Part shown: piece by piece, positions 7,437 through 17,054 of the stretch
How positions within the stretch are numbered: the first letter of the stretch is position 1
How the letters are laid out: every line of letters begins with the position of its first letter
Assembly: GCA_018828825.1 (NCBI GenBank)
Contig: JAHJUV010000101.1
Coordinates: forward strand, 1 to 34,028
DNA from: Planctomycetota bacterium
Lineage (GTDB): Bacteria; Planctomycetota; Phycisphaerae; Sedimentisphaerales; UBA12454
Length of the DNA stretch: 34,028 nt
Reading direction: 5' to 3'
Program-made: the position numbers and the translations under genes
Notes under the pieces: model-generated
Database searches by the model: none
Seen by the model: only the letters and a program-made list of their open reading frames with translations
What the model was told of the DNA's origin: nothing

Positions 7437-8339
7437 GATTTTTTATCAGTAAGCAGTTGCACAACGCAAGACCTTCTCGAACTGCTCGATTTAAGCGATA
7501 AGCTCAAGAAGTACTACAAAAAAGGCAATCGAGACCTTTGCCTCGTCGGTAAAAGTCTGGTTATGCTCTTTGAAAAACCGTCCCTCCGCACACGGATGAG
7601 TTTTCAAATCGCTATGAGCCAGCTTGGCGGTAATCCCATTTATGTAAAGCCCGAAGACATCGGCGGAATCGGAAAACGCGAACCCATTAAGGATATGGCT
7701 CGTGTTCTCGACCGTTACGCCGACGGCATTATGGCGCGAACTTTCGCCCACGAAACCGTCATCGAGCTTGCAAAGTTTGCCGAGATTCCCGTTATAAATG
7801 CCCTCACCGACTGGTCGCATCCCTGCCAGGCGATGGCCGACATTATGACTATCCGTGAACATTTCGGAAAACTGGCCGGTATAAAAATTGCCTACATCGG
7901 CGATGGAAATAATGTCGCTCGTTCGCTTGCCTTCGGCTGCGCTAAACTCGGTATGAAAATCGTCATCGCTTCGCCAAAAGGTTACGAGCTGGACGAAAAG
8001 TCGATTTCACGTACAAACGAAATTGCCCCCGGTACGACTACCCAGACCGATGACCCTCGTCAGGCCGTCAAGGATGCAAATATAATTTACACCGACACCT
8101 GGATAAGTATGGGACAGGAAGATGAAAAGGCCAAACGCATCGCTGATTTCCAGGGATTTGCCGTCGATGCCGAACTGATTTCACTATCGCCGAAGGCAAA
8201 AATTATGCACTGCCTACCCGCTTATCGCGGATACGAAATAACCGATGAGGCTATGGAGTCGGAAAATTCGATCGTCTTCGACCAGGCCGAAAACCGCCTA
8301 CACTTCCAGCGCGCATTGCTTAAAAAACTTCTAAGCTGA
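7431..8339 (+). CDS. argF: Ornithine carbamoyltransferase
   Basis: Transfers the carbamoyl group from carbamoyl phosphate to ornithine, giving citrulline. It has 302 residues. FEKPSLRTRMSF is the carbamoyl-phosphate loop in the Leu variant of S-T-R-T-R. MARTFAH and DWSHPCQAMAD carry the HPCQ motif. AYIGDGNNVARSL opens the ornithine-binding domain, and MHCLPAYRGYEIT holds the HCLP motif with Arg. These residues distinguish it from aspartate carbamoyltransferase. The ATG is preceded by the repeated AAGGTGCGGG element. The stop overlaps the ATG of rdgB (TGATG at 8337-8341). N-acetylornithine carbamoyltransferase is an alternative in some phyla, but the HCLPAYRG region looks like the classical enzyme. 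Confidence 0.95.
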   Translation: MKDFLSVSSCTTQDLLELLDLSDKLKKYYKKGNRDLCLVGKSLVMLFEKPSLRTRMSFQIAMSQLGGNPIYVKPEDIGGIGKREPIKDMARVLDRYADGIMARTFAHETVIELAKFAEIPVINALTDWSHPCQAMADIMTIREHFGKLAGIKIAYIGDGNNVARSLAFGCAKLGMKIVIASPKGYELDEKSISRTNEIAPGTTTQTDDPRQAVKDANIIYTDTWISMGQEDEKAKRIADFQGFAVDAELISLSPKAKIMHCLPAYRGYEITDEAMESENSIVFDQAENRLHFQRALLKKLLS

Positions 8340-8950
8340 TGAAAATTCTCCTTGCTACAACTAATCCGGGCAAGCTTAAAGAAATTTCAGAGATGCTCGA
8401 TTTCAATATCGATTGGAAAAGCCTTTCTGATTTTCCAGATATAAAAGAAATCGTAGAGGATGGGGAGACCTTCGCCGAAAACGCACGCAAAAAAGCCCTC
8501 GGCTACGCAAAACAAACAGGCCTTTGGACACTCGCCGATGATTCCGGTTTAGTTGTCGATGCGCTCTCAGGAGAGCCAGGCGTAAAATCTGCTCGTTTCA
8601 GCGGCGAAAAAGAAAAAAACCGAACTCTACTCGACCATAAAAATATGGCAAAACTCCTGGACTTGCTAAAAGATGTTCCAAAAGAAAAAAGAACCGCAAG
8701 ATTCCTCTGCTGTCTTTGTTTGGCAAGTCCCGAAAAAGTCTTGATTGAAACCCAGGGCAGGCTTGAAGGGTTTATCGCTGAAAAAGAAGCGGGAAATAAC
8801 GGCTTTGGCTACGACCCCGTTTTTTTCGTGCCGTCTCTTAACAAAACCGTTGCGCAACTTTCCCGTGAGGAAAAAAATGCGATAAGTCATCGCGGCCAGG
8901 CCGTAAAAAATCTCAAACCACTCCTCGAAAAGCTATTAAAGACCCTCTAA
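8339..8950 (+). CDS. rdgB: XTP/dITP diphosphatase (RdgB/HAM1)
   Basis: House-cleaning nucleotide pyrophosphatase that hydrolyses dITP, XTP and ITP to monophosphates so they are not built into nucleic acid. The 203-residue protein shows the whole Ham1 pattern. LLATTNPGKLKEI forms the nucleotide-binding N-terminus, and TFAENARKKALGYA and LADDSGLVVDALSGEPGV are the metal and catalytic region. GNNGFGYDPVFFVP and LSREEKNAISHRGQA complete the C-terminal motifs. It is translationally coupled to argF by a TGATG overlap. Its relation to arginine synthesis is probably only operonic. Confidence 0.95.
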   Translation: MKILLATTNPGKLKEISEMLDFNIDWKSLSDFPDIKEIVEDGETFAENARKKALGYAKQTGLWTLADDSGLVVDALSGEPGVKSARFSGEKEKNRTLLDHKNMAKLLDLLKDVPKEKRTARFLCCLCLASPEKVLIETQGRLEGFIAEKEAGNNGFGYDPVFFVPSLNKTVAQLSREEKNAISHRGQAVKNLKPLLEKLLKTL

Positions 8951-9005
8951 CTCATCTTTTTTGTCCTTGACATCGGGGCTGATTGTCTGTATTTGTCCTT
9001 GTCTT

Positions 9006-11447
9006 ATGGCAAAAACGACTCATTCAAAGAGCACGGCAGCTAAAAATCTTGTTATAGTAGAATCTCCGGCAAAGGCTAAAACTATTAACAAATATCTCGG
9101 CTCCGATTTCGAAGTCCAGGCTTCAATGGGTCACGTCCGCGATTTGCCTTCCAAAGGAATCAGCGTCGATATCGAAAATAATTTCGAGCCGACATACGAG
9201 ATTACCTCCAGCAGAAAAAAACTTGTCAGTTCGCTAAAAGCCTCCGCGAAAAATTGCAAAAGATTATACCTCGCTACAGACCTTGATAGAGAGGGCGAAG
9301 CCATCGCCTGGCATCTGTCTCAGGTCCTCGGCGTACCCGAGGAAAGAACCAACCGCGTAATTTTTAACGAGATAACAAAAAAGGCAATCGAACAGGCCTT
9401 TGCCAATCCAGGCAAAATCGACATCGACAAGGTAATGGCCCAGCAGGCAAGACGTATCCTTGACCGAATCGTCGGCTATAAGATTAGTCCTCTGCTCTGG
9501 AAGAAAGTCGCCAGAGGTTTATCTGCCGGCAGAGTGCAATCGGTCGCCGTAAAAATGATTGTCCAGCGCGAACGCGAAATCCGCGCCTTTGTCCCCGTCG
9601 AATATTGGCTCATCCCGGCCATTTTCACAAACCAGCTCGGCAAACAAAAAGAATACGCCGAATTATGGCAGAAATTTCAGAGCCCAAGCGATAGCACAGG
9701 GAGTTTCAAACCCCCGACCATTGCCAAACAAAATGACTGGCTTGCTGACCATAACGCCTTCAGTGCCGAGCTTTCAACCGTAGATGGAAAAGCTTTCTCT
9801 ACTGACAACACTGCCGATGTGCAGAAAATATATCAGGCCCTTAAGGAAGCCGCCTTTGCTATCAGTAATATCCAGCTGAAAAGCTCAACCTCACGTCCCG
9901 CTCCTCCGTTTATTACTTCCACCCTCCAGCAGGCAGCGGCAAATCGTCTCGGCTTTCCAACCAAGCGAACAATGCGCATCGCCCAGCAGTTATACGAAGG
10001 CATCGACCTTGGCTCGATGGGAACGCTGGGCCTTATTACATATATGAGAACCGACAGCACGCACCTTTCGCCGGATGCCATTAACGATGCAAGAAAATAT
10101 ATCTCGAATAACATCGGCCCGCAGTACGTTCCTGAAAAACCGAACTTCTACGCCTCTGGCAAAAACGCCCAGCAGGCCCATGAAGCCATCAGGCCGACTG
10201 ACGTCGATATTGTCCCCGAACAGATTAAATCTTTGCTCTCCGATGAGCAGTATAAATTATATCAGCTCATCTGGCGAAGGTTCGTCGCCTCACAGATGTC
10301 CGCCGCAAAATGGGATACTACAACCCTTGAAATTTCTGCCGACACTTCCATTGGCAAATGTATCTACAAGGCCCAGGGCAGGGTGCTCGTCTTTGATGGC
10401 TTTACCAAAATCTGGCATACAGGCTCCGCCGAGCAGCAGTTGCCGCCGTTATCTCAGGGCGACAAATTAGCCGTCATCGGTATAAAGGCCGACCAGCACT
10501 TCACAAAGCCGCCTGCCCGCTATAACGAAGCCTCGCTTGTCAAGGCGCTTGAAAAGGAAGGCATCGGCAGACCAAGCACCTACGCCTCGATTATCAGTAC
10601 TATCCAGGACCGCCGTTACGTTGAGCAGCTCGATAGGCAGTTCCATACTACTGACATCGGCGAAGTCGTAACTGAGAAACTCGATGAGTTCTTCCCGAAG
10701 ATTATGGATATGGCCTTTACAAGGTATATGGAGTCTCAGCTCGACAAAATTGAAGAGCAGCATCTTGACTGGCTCGTTGTCTTAAAAGAATTTTACGGCC
10801 CGTTCGAAAAGAACCTCAAAATCGCCGGCGAGCAGATGCAGCACGCAAAGGCCGAGACTACTCCCAGCGAATACACTTGTCCGAAATGCGGCAAGCCTCT
10901 TGTCTATCGTTTCGGCAAGAACGGCAAATTCTTAAGTTGTTCCGCTTATCCCGAATGCAAGTTTGCCAATCCTTGCGATAAAGAGGGCAAGATGGTCGTC
11001 GATGAGGTTACTGAGCACAAGTGTCCAAATTGCGGCAAGCCTATGGTCAAAAAGCGCAGCCGGTTCGGCGTGTTTCTTGGTTGTTCCGATTATCCCGAAT
11101 GCAAGACCGCTCAGCGTATAGATAAGGATGGCAACATTGTTCCTCCGAAGGCTCCTCCTGAGCCAACAGGTATTAAGTGTTATAAATGTGACCAGGGCGA
11201 GCTTGTAATCCGCCAGAGCAAAAAAGGTCCTTTCCTTGGCTGTAATAAGTTCCCAAGGTGCAGGACTATTATAAGCTTTAAAAAATTAGACGAGTTAAAA
11301 GAGCTTCAAAGTAAAGGTCAATGGCCTCCATCATCTTGGGAGAAGGCTGACGAATTGCTTGGCCGGACAAAAAAGACCGCCTCAAAGAAAACATCAGAAA
11401 AACCCTCAAAAAAATCGGCTAAAAAGGAACTTTCTAAAAAGTCTTAG
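9006..11447 (+). CDS. topA: DNA topoisomerase I (type IA)
   Basis: Relaxes negatively supercoiled DNA. The protein has 813 residues from the ATG at 9006, chosen because MAKTTHSK leads directly into the Toprim domain; a TTG at 8961 would add 15 unlikely residues. The Toprim motifs are NLVIVESPAKAKTI and ATDLDREGEAIAWHL. The active-site tyrosine is Tyr346 in ITYMRTDSTHLS. Three C-terminal four-cysteine zinc fingers follow at about residues 635-665, 680-710 and 727-755. After them comes a lysine/serine-rich basic tail (about the last 30 residues) resembling the DNA-binding tails of other bacterial TopA proteins. No clear ribosome-binding site is seen. Confidence 0.96.
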   Translation: MAKTTHSKSTAAKNLVIVESPAKAKTINKYLGSDFEVQASMGHVRDLPSKGISVDIENNFEPTYEITSSRKKLVSSLKASAKNCKRLYLATDLDREGEAIAWHLSQVLGVPEERTNRVIFNEITKKAIEQAFANPGKIDIDKVMAQQARRILDRIVGYKISPLLWKKVARGLSAGRVQSVAVKMIVQREREIRAFVPVEYWLIPAIFTNQLGKQKEYAELWQKFQSPSDSTGSFKPPTIAKQNDWLADHNAFSAELSTVDGKAFSTDNTADVQKIYQALKEAAFAISNIQLKSSTSRPAPPFITSTLQQAAANRLGFPTKRTMRIAQQLYEGIDLGSMGTLGLITYMRTDSTHLSPDAINDARKYISNNIGPQYVPEKPNFYASGKNAQQAHEAIRPTDVDIVPEQIKSLLSDEQYKLYQLIWRRFVASQMSAAKWDTTTLEISADTSIGKCIYKAQGRVLVFDGFTKIWHTGSAEQQLPPLSQGDKLAVIGIKADQHFTKPPARYNEASLVKALEKEGIGRPSTYASIISTIQDRRYVEQLDRQFHTTDIGEVVTEKLDEFFPKIMDMAFTRYMESQLDKIEEQHLDWLVVLKEFYGPFEKNLKIAGEQMQHAKAETTPSEYTCPKCGKPLVYRFGKNGKFLSCSAYPECKFANPCDKEGKMVVDEVTEHKCPNCGKPMVKKRSRFGVFLGCSDYPECKTAQRIDKDGNIVPPKAPPEPTGIKCYKCDQGELVIRQSKKGPFLGCNKFPRCRTIISFKKLDELKELQSKGQWPPSSWEKADELLGRTKKTASKKTSEKPSKKSAKKELSKKS

Positions 11448-11527
11448 CCTGTTTACTTCTTTATGCTTTGACACAGGCCGTCGTTTTGATTATTATTTCT
11501 ATGAAAAGTGTGACAGGAAACTTGAAG

Positions 11528-12523
11528 ATGAAATATAAGCCGGCTGATGCGAGATACGAAAAAACGAGATACAACCGTTGCGGGCGAAGCGGTCTGATGC
11601 TGCCCGCGGTATCGCTTGGGTTGTGGCATAACTTCGGCGACGTAGATAAATTTGAAATCGGCAGGGCGATGGTGCGCCGGGCATTCGACCTTGGCATTAC
11701 CCATTTCGACCTCGCCAATAATTACGGCCCGCCGGCCGGCTCGGCGGAACGCAACTTCGGCAAAATACTCAAACTCGATTTGGCCAAATACCGTGATGAA
11801 ATGATTATCTCAACAAAAGCCGGCTACTGGATGTGGCCCGGCCCGTATGGCGAATGGGGATCAAGAAAATACCTCTTAGCCAGCCTTGACCAGTCTCTCA
11901 AACGCCTCGGACTCGATTATGTCGATATTTTTTATTCGCATAGATTCGACCTGAACACCCCTTTGGACGAGACAATGTCCGCCCTCGATACAGCCGTCAA
12001 ACAAGGCAAGGCTATTTACACGGGAATCTCGAACTATGGGCCCGCACAAACCGCAGAGGCGGCGAAGATTCTGCGACGGCTCGGCTCTCCCTGCCTGATT
12101 CATCAGCCCAACTATTCGATGTTAGACCGCTGGATAGAAGACGGCCTGTTAGGCGTTCTCGAAAAGGAAGGAATCGGCTGTATATGCTTCTCGCCGCTGG
12201 CACAGGGGTTATTGACGGATAAATATCTTAAGGGTATCCCCAAAAACAGCAGGGCGGCAAAGCCGCACGGTTTTCTCAAACGCGAACAGGTTACCGAGCA
12301 GGTCTTGAAAAAGGTCAGTGCTTTGAATACCATCGCCCGCAAACGCGGCCAGACGCTCGCTCAAATGGCTCTTGCATGGGTATTGCGGGATAAGCGCATC
12401 ACTACGGTACTGATAGGAGCCAGCCGGGTCGAACAGGTCGAGCAGAATATCGCTGCCCTGAATAACCTCAAATTCGCCGCCGATGAACTTGAACGAATCG
12501 AAAAAATCTTAAAGGGCGATTAA
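11528..12523 (+). CDS. Aldo/keto reductase, YghZ/GAP-reductase type
   Basis: NADPH-dependent aldo/keto reductase of the KCNAB/YghZ subgroup, whose members reduce L-glyceraldehyde 3-phosphate, methylglyoxal and related aldehydes. From the ATG at 11528 it has 331 residues. The catalytic tetrad can be traced: Asp and Tyr in THFDLANNYG, Lys in IISTKAGYW, and His in DIFYSHRFD. AWVLRDKRITTVLIGASRVEQVEQN is the cofactor-binding C-terminus. I prefer this start because AGGA lies about 10 bp upstream and homologous YxKTRYNRCGRSG text begins soon after. In-frame starts at 11501 (ATG) and 11468 (TTG) would add a poorly conserved leader. It is followed by a weak hairpin. Confidence 0.9.
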   Translation: MKYKPADARYEKTRYNRCGRSGLMLPAVSLGLWHNFGDVDKFEIGRAMVRRAFDLGITHFDLANNYGPPAGSAERNFGKILKLDLAKYRDEMIISTKAGYWMWPGPYGEWGSRKYLLASLDQSLKRLGLDYVDIFYSHRFDLNTPLDETMSALDTAVKQGKAIYTGISNYGPAQTAEAAKILRRLGSPCLIHQPNYSMLDRWIEDGLLGVLEKEGIGCICFSPLAQGLLTDKYLKGIPKNSRAAKPHGFLKREQVTEQVLKKVSALNTIARKRGQTLAQMALAWVLRDKRITTVLIGASRVEQVEQNIAALNNLKFAADELERIEKILKGD

Positions 12524-12559
12524 AAACTTGACCGAAGCCAGGTGGGATTTAATATTCAT

Positions 12560-12585
12560 AATAATCTCTGTGCTTAAAGATTATT
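12560..12585 (+). terminator. Weak AT-rich hairpin after the aldo/keto reductase
   Basis: AATAATCT (12560-12567) pairs with AGATTATT (12578-12585) around a 10-base loop, about 37 bp after the stop codon. The stem is AT-rich and the following CTTGTGTG is not a clean T-run, so termination is only possible. Confidence 0.3.
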
Positions 12586-12648
12586 CTTGTGTGCCTAAAA
12601 ATTGTGATACATCCTTCCCCTTTTTCCCTCTGAAAACGAAAAAATAGG

Positions 12649-12676
12649 TTGCCATTTCGGGTTATAAGTATAGAAT
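12649..12676 (+). promoter_or_regulatory. Putative sigma-70 promoter of nifJ
   Basis: TTGCCA (12649-12654) and TAGAAT (12671-12676) each differ from the consensus at one position and are separated by 16 bp. They lie about 100 bp upstream of nifJ. The surrounding text CGGGTT-TAAGT-AG recurs about 72 bp downstream at 12729-12750, so a second start or a repeated operator is possible. Confidence 0.45.
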
Positions 12677-12776
12677 CAACAGTTTATTTATCTTCAGCTT
12701 TTACAGAGTTGAAAGGTCTTTTTCGACATAACGGGTTGTAAGTGCAGTAATTTTAGTTAGTTAAACGGGAGCAATT

Positions 12777-15700
12777 ATGAAGTCCAATAAGGTAATGATT
12801 GACGGCAATGCAGCAGCGGCTCACGTAGGTCATGCGACAAATGAAGTTATTGCCATTTATCCGATAACGCCAAGCTCGAATATGGGCGAGATTTCCGATG
12901 CCAAATCGGCAGCGGGCGAAAAGAATATCTGGGGTACGATACCGAGTGTAACAGAGATGCAGTCCGAAGGCGGGGCCAGTGGTGCAGTTCACGGCGCTTT
13001 GGCGGCAGGTGCCTTGACTACAACATTCACCGCATCGCAGGGTCTGCTTTTAATGATTCCTAATATGTACAAAATTGCCGGCGAACTTACGCCGACGGCG
13101 TTTCATGTCTCGGCAAGGTCGCTTGCCTGTCAGGCGCTGTCGATATTCGGCGACCATTCCGATGTTATGGCCTGCAGACAAACCGGTTTTGCGATGCTCT
13201 GCTCAGGAAGCATTCAGGAGGTAATGGACCTTGCACTCATCGCTCAGCAGTCAACACTTAAAGCACGTATTCCCTTCCTGCATTTCTTCGATGGATTCAG
13301 GACGAGCCACGAAATACAGAAAATCGACCAGATAGATTTCGACCAGATGCGGCAAATGATTGACGACGAACTTGTGTGGGCACATAAACAAAGGGCGCTA
13401 AGCCCTGACCGCCCGCAGATTAGCGGTACCAGCCAGAACCCGGACGTTTATTTCCAGGGACGCGAAACGGTCAATAAATATTATCTTGCGACGCCTGCGA
13501 TTGTTGAAGAAACGATGCGCAAGTTCGAAAAAATCGTCGGCAGGAAATATAACCTCTTCGATTATGTCGGCGCACCTGACGCCGAGAAAATAGTTATAAT
13601 TATGGGTTCGGGCGCAGAAACCGTCCACGAAACAGTCGAATATCTTGTCTCCAAAGCTCAGAAAGTCGGCGTTTTAAAAGTTAGATTGTTCAGACCTTTC
13701 AGCAACAGGCATTTTATGGCTGCTATCCCGAAGACCGTTAAGAAAATTGCGGTTCTGGACAGGACAAAAGAGCCTGGTTCGCTCGGCGAGCCTTTATATA
13801 TGGATGTCAGAACCGGCGTAGGCGAGGCGATGAGCGATAAATACGCTCCGTTTGCCGATTACCCGCTGATTGTGGGCGGAAGATATGGACTTGGCTCGAA
13901 AGAATTTACTCCATCAATGGCAAAAGCTGTATTTGACAACCTCGATGCAAAAGAGCCGAAGAATCATTTTACGGTTGGAATTAACGATGATGTAACAAAC
14001 AGCAGTCTCACTGTCGATGATTCGTTCATCATACCGCAGGAAGGTCTTTATACCGCGATGTTCTTCGGTCTTGGCTCTGATGGTACTGTCGGTGCGAACA
14101 AAAACTCCATTAAAATTATCGGTAATTTGACCGACAATTACGCACAGGGCTATTTCGTATATGACTCGAAAAAGGCCGGTGCGAAAACTGTTTCGCATCT
14201 GCGATTCGGCAAAAATATTATCCGCAGACCTTACCTTATTCGCCAGGCCGATTTTGTCGCCTGTCACAATCCGAGCTTTGTTGAAAAATATGATATGCTC
14301 GCCAACATCAAGCAGGGCGGAACATTTTTAATGACGAGTATGCACAGCAAAGATGAAGTCTGGGACACTCTGCCGCAGGAACTTCAGAAGCAGATTATCG
14401 ATAAAAAACTCAAGTTCTATTGCATCGATGCGATTTCAATCGCACAAAAACTCGGACTGGGTGCCAGAATCAACACGATTATGCAGGTTGCGTTTTTCAA
14501 GATAAGCAATATCATCCAGATTGAAGAGTCTGTTGAAGCCATAAAGAAAGCCATAGAAAAGAGTTACGGCAAAAAGGGACAGAAGATTGTGGATATGAAC
14601 AATGCCGCCGTCGATGCCGCTTTGTCGGAAGTTTATGAAGTGAATGTGCCTGCTTCTGTTACGAGCAAAACGGTTATGCCGCCTGCTGTGCCGAGTGATG
14701 CGCCGCAATTTGTAAAAGAAGTTATCGGCGAAATCATAGCCGACAGGGGCGATGCGATACCGGTAAGCAAGATGCCCGCCGACGGCAAATTCCCATCAGC
14801 GACAACTCAATACGAAAAAAGAAATATCGCTGTCGATATTCCTGTATGGGAACATGACGTTTGTATCCAGTGCGGCCAGTGCTCGCTTGTGTGTCCACAT
14901 GCCGCGATAAGAGTAAAGAATTACGACAAGAAATATCTCGATAATGCGCCGAAGACTTTTAAGTCCACAGATTCGAAGGGCAAAGAATTCGTAGGTATGA
15001 AATGGACCGTGCAGGTCGCTCCGGAAGATTGTACCGGCTGCGGCAACTGCGTGATGATATGTCCGGCGCAGCAGAAAGACGCCGAGAAAAAACCGACAGG
15101 AAAGAAGGCGATAAATATGTCTCCGCAGGAACCGTTGCGTTTGGCCGAGCGTGAAAATTATACGCATTTCCTGTCGATACCAAATACCGACCCTGCTCTT
15201 TACAACCTTAATACGGTAAAGGGCAGCCAGCTTACTCAGCCGCTATTCGAATATTCAGGCGCCTGTGCAGGATGCGGCGAAACGCCTTATGTGAAACTGC
15301 TCACACAGCTTTTCGGCGACAGGGCTCTTATAGGCAACGCTACGGGCTGTTCGTCGATTTACGGCGGAAACCTGCCAACGACGCCTTACAGCGTCAGACC
15401 TGATGGCAGAGGGCCGGCCTGGAGCAATAGCTTGTTTGAAGATAACGCTGAATTCGCGATGGGTATGCGACTGGCAGTCGATAAGTTCAAGGAATTTGCG
15501 ATCGAGCAGCTCGATGCAGTGGCCCAAAAAGGCTGTGTTGAAAAGGCTTTTGCAGATGAACTTCGCCAGGCCGCGATTGCAAACGACCCATCACAGGTTG
15601 AAATTGAAAAACAGCGCGCCAGGGTCGCAAAGTTAAAAGAACTGTGCAGCAAGAGTAAATGTGCCGAATGCAGTCAGCTTCTGAGCGTTGCGGATTATCT

Positions 15701-16385
15701 TGTTCGCAAGAGTGTCTGGGCGCTTGGCGGCGACGGCTGGGCTTATGATATCGGTTATGGCGGACTCGACCATGTCCTTGCCAGCGGTAAGGATGTGAAT
15801 GTCCTCGTGCTCGATACGGAAGTTTATTCCAATACGGGCGGGCAGATGTCGAAATCGACGCCAAGGGCCGCGGTTGCTCAGTTCGCCGCAGACGGAAAAC
15901 CGGTCGCCAAGAAAGACCTCGCTATGCTCGCGATGACTTACGGAAGCATTTATGTCGCCAGGATTGCGCTGGGTGCAAGTCCTGTCCAGGCGGTAAGGGC
16001 ATTCGCTGAGGCCGAAAGTTATAAAGGACCTTCGCTGATTCTCGCTTATTCGCACTGCATCGCGCACGGATATAATCTTCTTAACGGATATGAACATCAG
16101 AAACAGGCCGTCGCAAGCGGATATTGGCCTTTGTACAGATATAATCCCGCCTTAAAGGCGGAAGGTAAAAACCCGCTGCAGCTTGATTCCAAGGCCCCGA
16201 CAGTGAGCTTTGCCGATTACGCGTACAGCGAAAACAGGTATCGCACCTTGAAGGGTTCGAATCCGGAAAGAGCGGCCGAGCTTATGAAGCTCGCAACGCA
16301 GGATGTCGCCGAGAGATTCAACCTGATTCAGCAGCTCGCGAATCTCCAGTGCGGCCAATGTCAAAAAACTGAATCGAAAGAATAA
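12777..16385 (+). CDS. nifJ: Pyruvate:ferredoxin (flavodoxin) oxidoreductase, single chain
   Basis: Oxidatively decarboxylates pyruvate to acetyl-CoA and CO2 and passes electrons to ferredoxin or flavodoxin; a central enzyme of anaerobic metabolism. The 1202-residue chain has the full fused architecture. An N-terminal domain carries YPITPSSNMGE and a CoA-related domain follows. A two-cluster ferredoxin insertion lies at about residues 695-765 (CIQCGQCSLVCP and CTGCGNCVMICP). The C-terminal TPP domain has CAGCGETPY, GNATGCSSIYGG and GDGWAYDIGYGG, with DTEVYSNTGGQMS binding Mg/TPP. The extra cysteines near 960 and at the C-terminus fit the proximal cluster and a tail. A GGGAG site precedes the ATG. 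A lipoprotein gene follows after 12 bp. Confidence 0.97.
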   Translation: MKSNKVMIDGNAAAAHVGHATNEVIAIYPITPSSNMGEISDAKSAAGEKNIWGTIPSVTEMQSEGGASGAVHGALAAGALTTTFTASQGLLLMIPNMYKIAGELTPTAFHVSARSLACQALSIFGDHSDVMACRQTGFAMLCSGSIQEVMDLALIAQQSTLKARIPFLHFFDGFRTSHEIQKIDQIDFDQMRQMIDDELVWAHKQRALSPDRPQISGTSQNPDVYFQGRETVNKYYLATPAIVEETMRKFEKIVGRKYNLFDYVGAPDAEKIVIIMGSGAETVHETVEYLVSKAQKVGVLKVRLFRPFSNRHFMAAIPKTVKKIAVLDRTKEPGSLGEPLYMDVRTGVGEAMSDKYAPFADYPLIVGGRYGLGSKEFTPSMAKAVFDNLDAKEPKNHFTVGINDDVTNSSLTVDDSFIIPQEGLYTAMFFGLGSDGTVGANKNSIKIIGNLTDNYAQGYFVYDSKKAGAKTVSHLRFGKNIIRRPYLIRQADFVACHNPSFVEKYDMLANIKQGGTFLMTSMHSKDEVWDTLPQELQKQIIDKKLKFYCIDAISIAQKLGLGARINTIMQVAFFKISNIIQIEESVEAIKKAIEKSYGKKGQKIVDMNNAAVDAALSEVYEVNVPASVTSKTVMPPAVPSDAPQFVKEVIGEIIADRGDAIPVSKMPADGKFPSATTQYEKRNIAVDIPVWEHDVCIQCGQCSLVCPHAAIRVKNYDKKYLDNAPKTFKSTDSKGKEFVGMKWTVQVAPEDCTGCGNCVMICPAQQKDAEKKPTGKKAINMSPQEPLRLAERENYTHFLSIPNTDPALYNLNTVKGSQLTQPLFEYSGACAGCGETPYVKLLTQLFGDRALIGNATGCSSIYGGNLPTTPYSVRPDGRGPAWSNSLFEDNAEFAMGMRLAVDKFKEFAIEQLDAVAQKGCVEKAFADELRQAAIANDPSQVEIEKQRARVAKLKELCSKSKCAECSQLLSVADYLVRKSVWALGGDGWAYDIGYGGLDHVLASGKDVNVLVLDTEVYSNTGGQMSKSTPRAAVAQFAADGKPVAKKDLAMLAMTYGSIYVARIALGASPVQAVRAFAEAESYKGPSLILAYSHCIAHGYNLLNGYEHQKQAVASGYWPLYRYNPALKAEGKNPLQLDSKAPTVSFADYAYSENRYRTLKGSNPERAAELMKLATQDVAERFNLIQQLANLQCGQCQKTESKE

Positions 16386-16397
16386 AGGCTGATTAAT

Positions 16398-17054
16398 ATG
16401 AAAAAACTAATTTTTATTTTCGCCGCGGCGATACTGCTTTGCAGTTTGACAAGCTGCCAACAGCAGCAAAAGAAAAATGCCGGTAATATCAAAGCAAAGG
16501 CCGACCTTAAGCTGTCTTGTGTCGCGGAGTTTTTACGCAGCGATGGCAGCAGGTATTTAACAGAGCAGAAGTGCGAAGTCTCGGCCAATCCTAAAGCGAT
16601 TAAGCTGACCGCGAAAGAACCTTTCGGCAAAATTGCATGGTCGGTGCAGAACGGCGTATATTCTGTCCAGAAGCCGGTACCCCGCAGAGTTTTCGATAAA
16701 GAGCTATACAGCCTGATGATGGATAAGAATATTGCCAATGGTCTGCTTGAGCTTTATCTCGCCGGTTTGACTGAAAAATCGGCCGCCAAAACGGATAAGG
16801 AATTGCTGAAATTTCAGGGGCAGTCTTATGAACCTGCAGCTCAAATCGACAAGGTCAGTCTTTATCGTAATCAGCGCAGCGGAAAGCTCGATTTGGTAAC
16901 GTCCGGCAGCGACAAACTCTACCTTATTAGTGGGTTTAATTATCAAAAAACCAAAGGCCAAAAAGGATTTTATCCTTCAAAAATCGATATTTATCACTAT
17001 CGAACCGATTTTGACAAGGAGCTTGTGGCCCAGATAAACTGCTATTTGGAGTAG
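16398..17054 (+). CDS. Putative lipoprotein of unknown function
   Basis: A 218-residue protein with a type II signal peptide. Basic MKK is followed by a hydrophobic run and the lipobox LTSC, which makes Cys20 the lipidated residue. After a Q/K-rich linker the mature part begins KADLKLSCVAEFLRS and contains alternating strands. A repeating-strand pattern around FGKIAWSVQNGVYSVQKP resembles LolA/LolB-like or outer-membrane lipoprotein-sorting folds, but I do not recognise a family. It lies 12 bp after nifJ and may share its transcript, though a functional link is not evident. A second cysteine (LSC) and a third (QKC) could form a disulfide. Confidence 0.75.
   Translation: MKKLIFIFAAAILLCSLTSCQQQQKKNAGNIKAKADLKLSCVAEFLRSDGSRYLTEQKCEVSANPKAIKLTAKEPFGKIAWSVQNGVYSVQKPVPRRVFDKELYSLMMDKNIANGLLELYLAGLTEKSAAKTDKELLKFQGQSYEPAAQIDKVSLYRNQRSGKLDLVTSGSDKLYLISGFNYQKTKGQKGFYPSKIDIYHYRTDFDKELVAQINCYLE

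Noticed and set aside
12198..12215. TGGCAC within the aldo/keto reductase gene as a sigma-54 site
   Set aside because: There is no TTGC at the -12 position and it lies inside a coding sequence.
15633..16097. Minus-strand and alternate-frame ORFs within nifJ
   Set aside because: The nifJ frame carries all conserved PFOR motifs throughout; the others have none.
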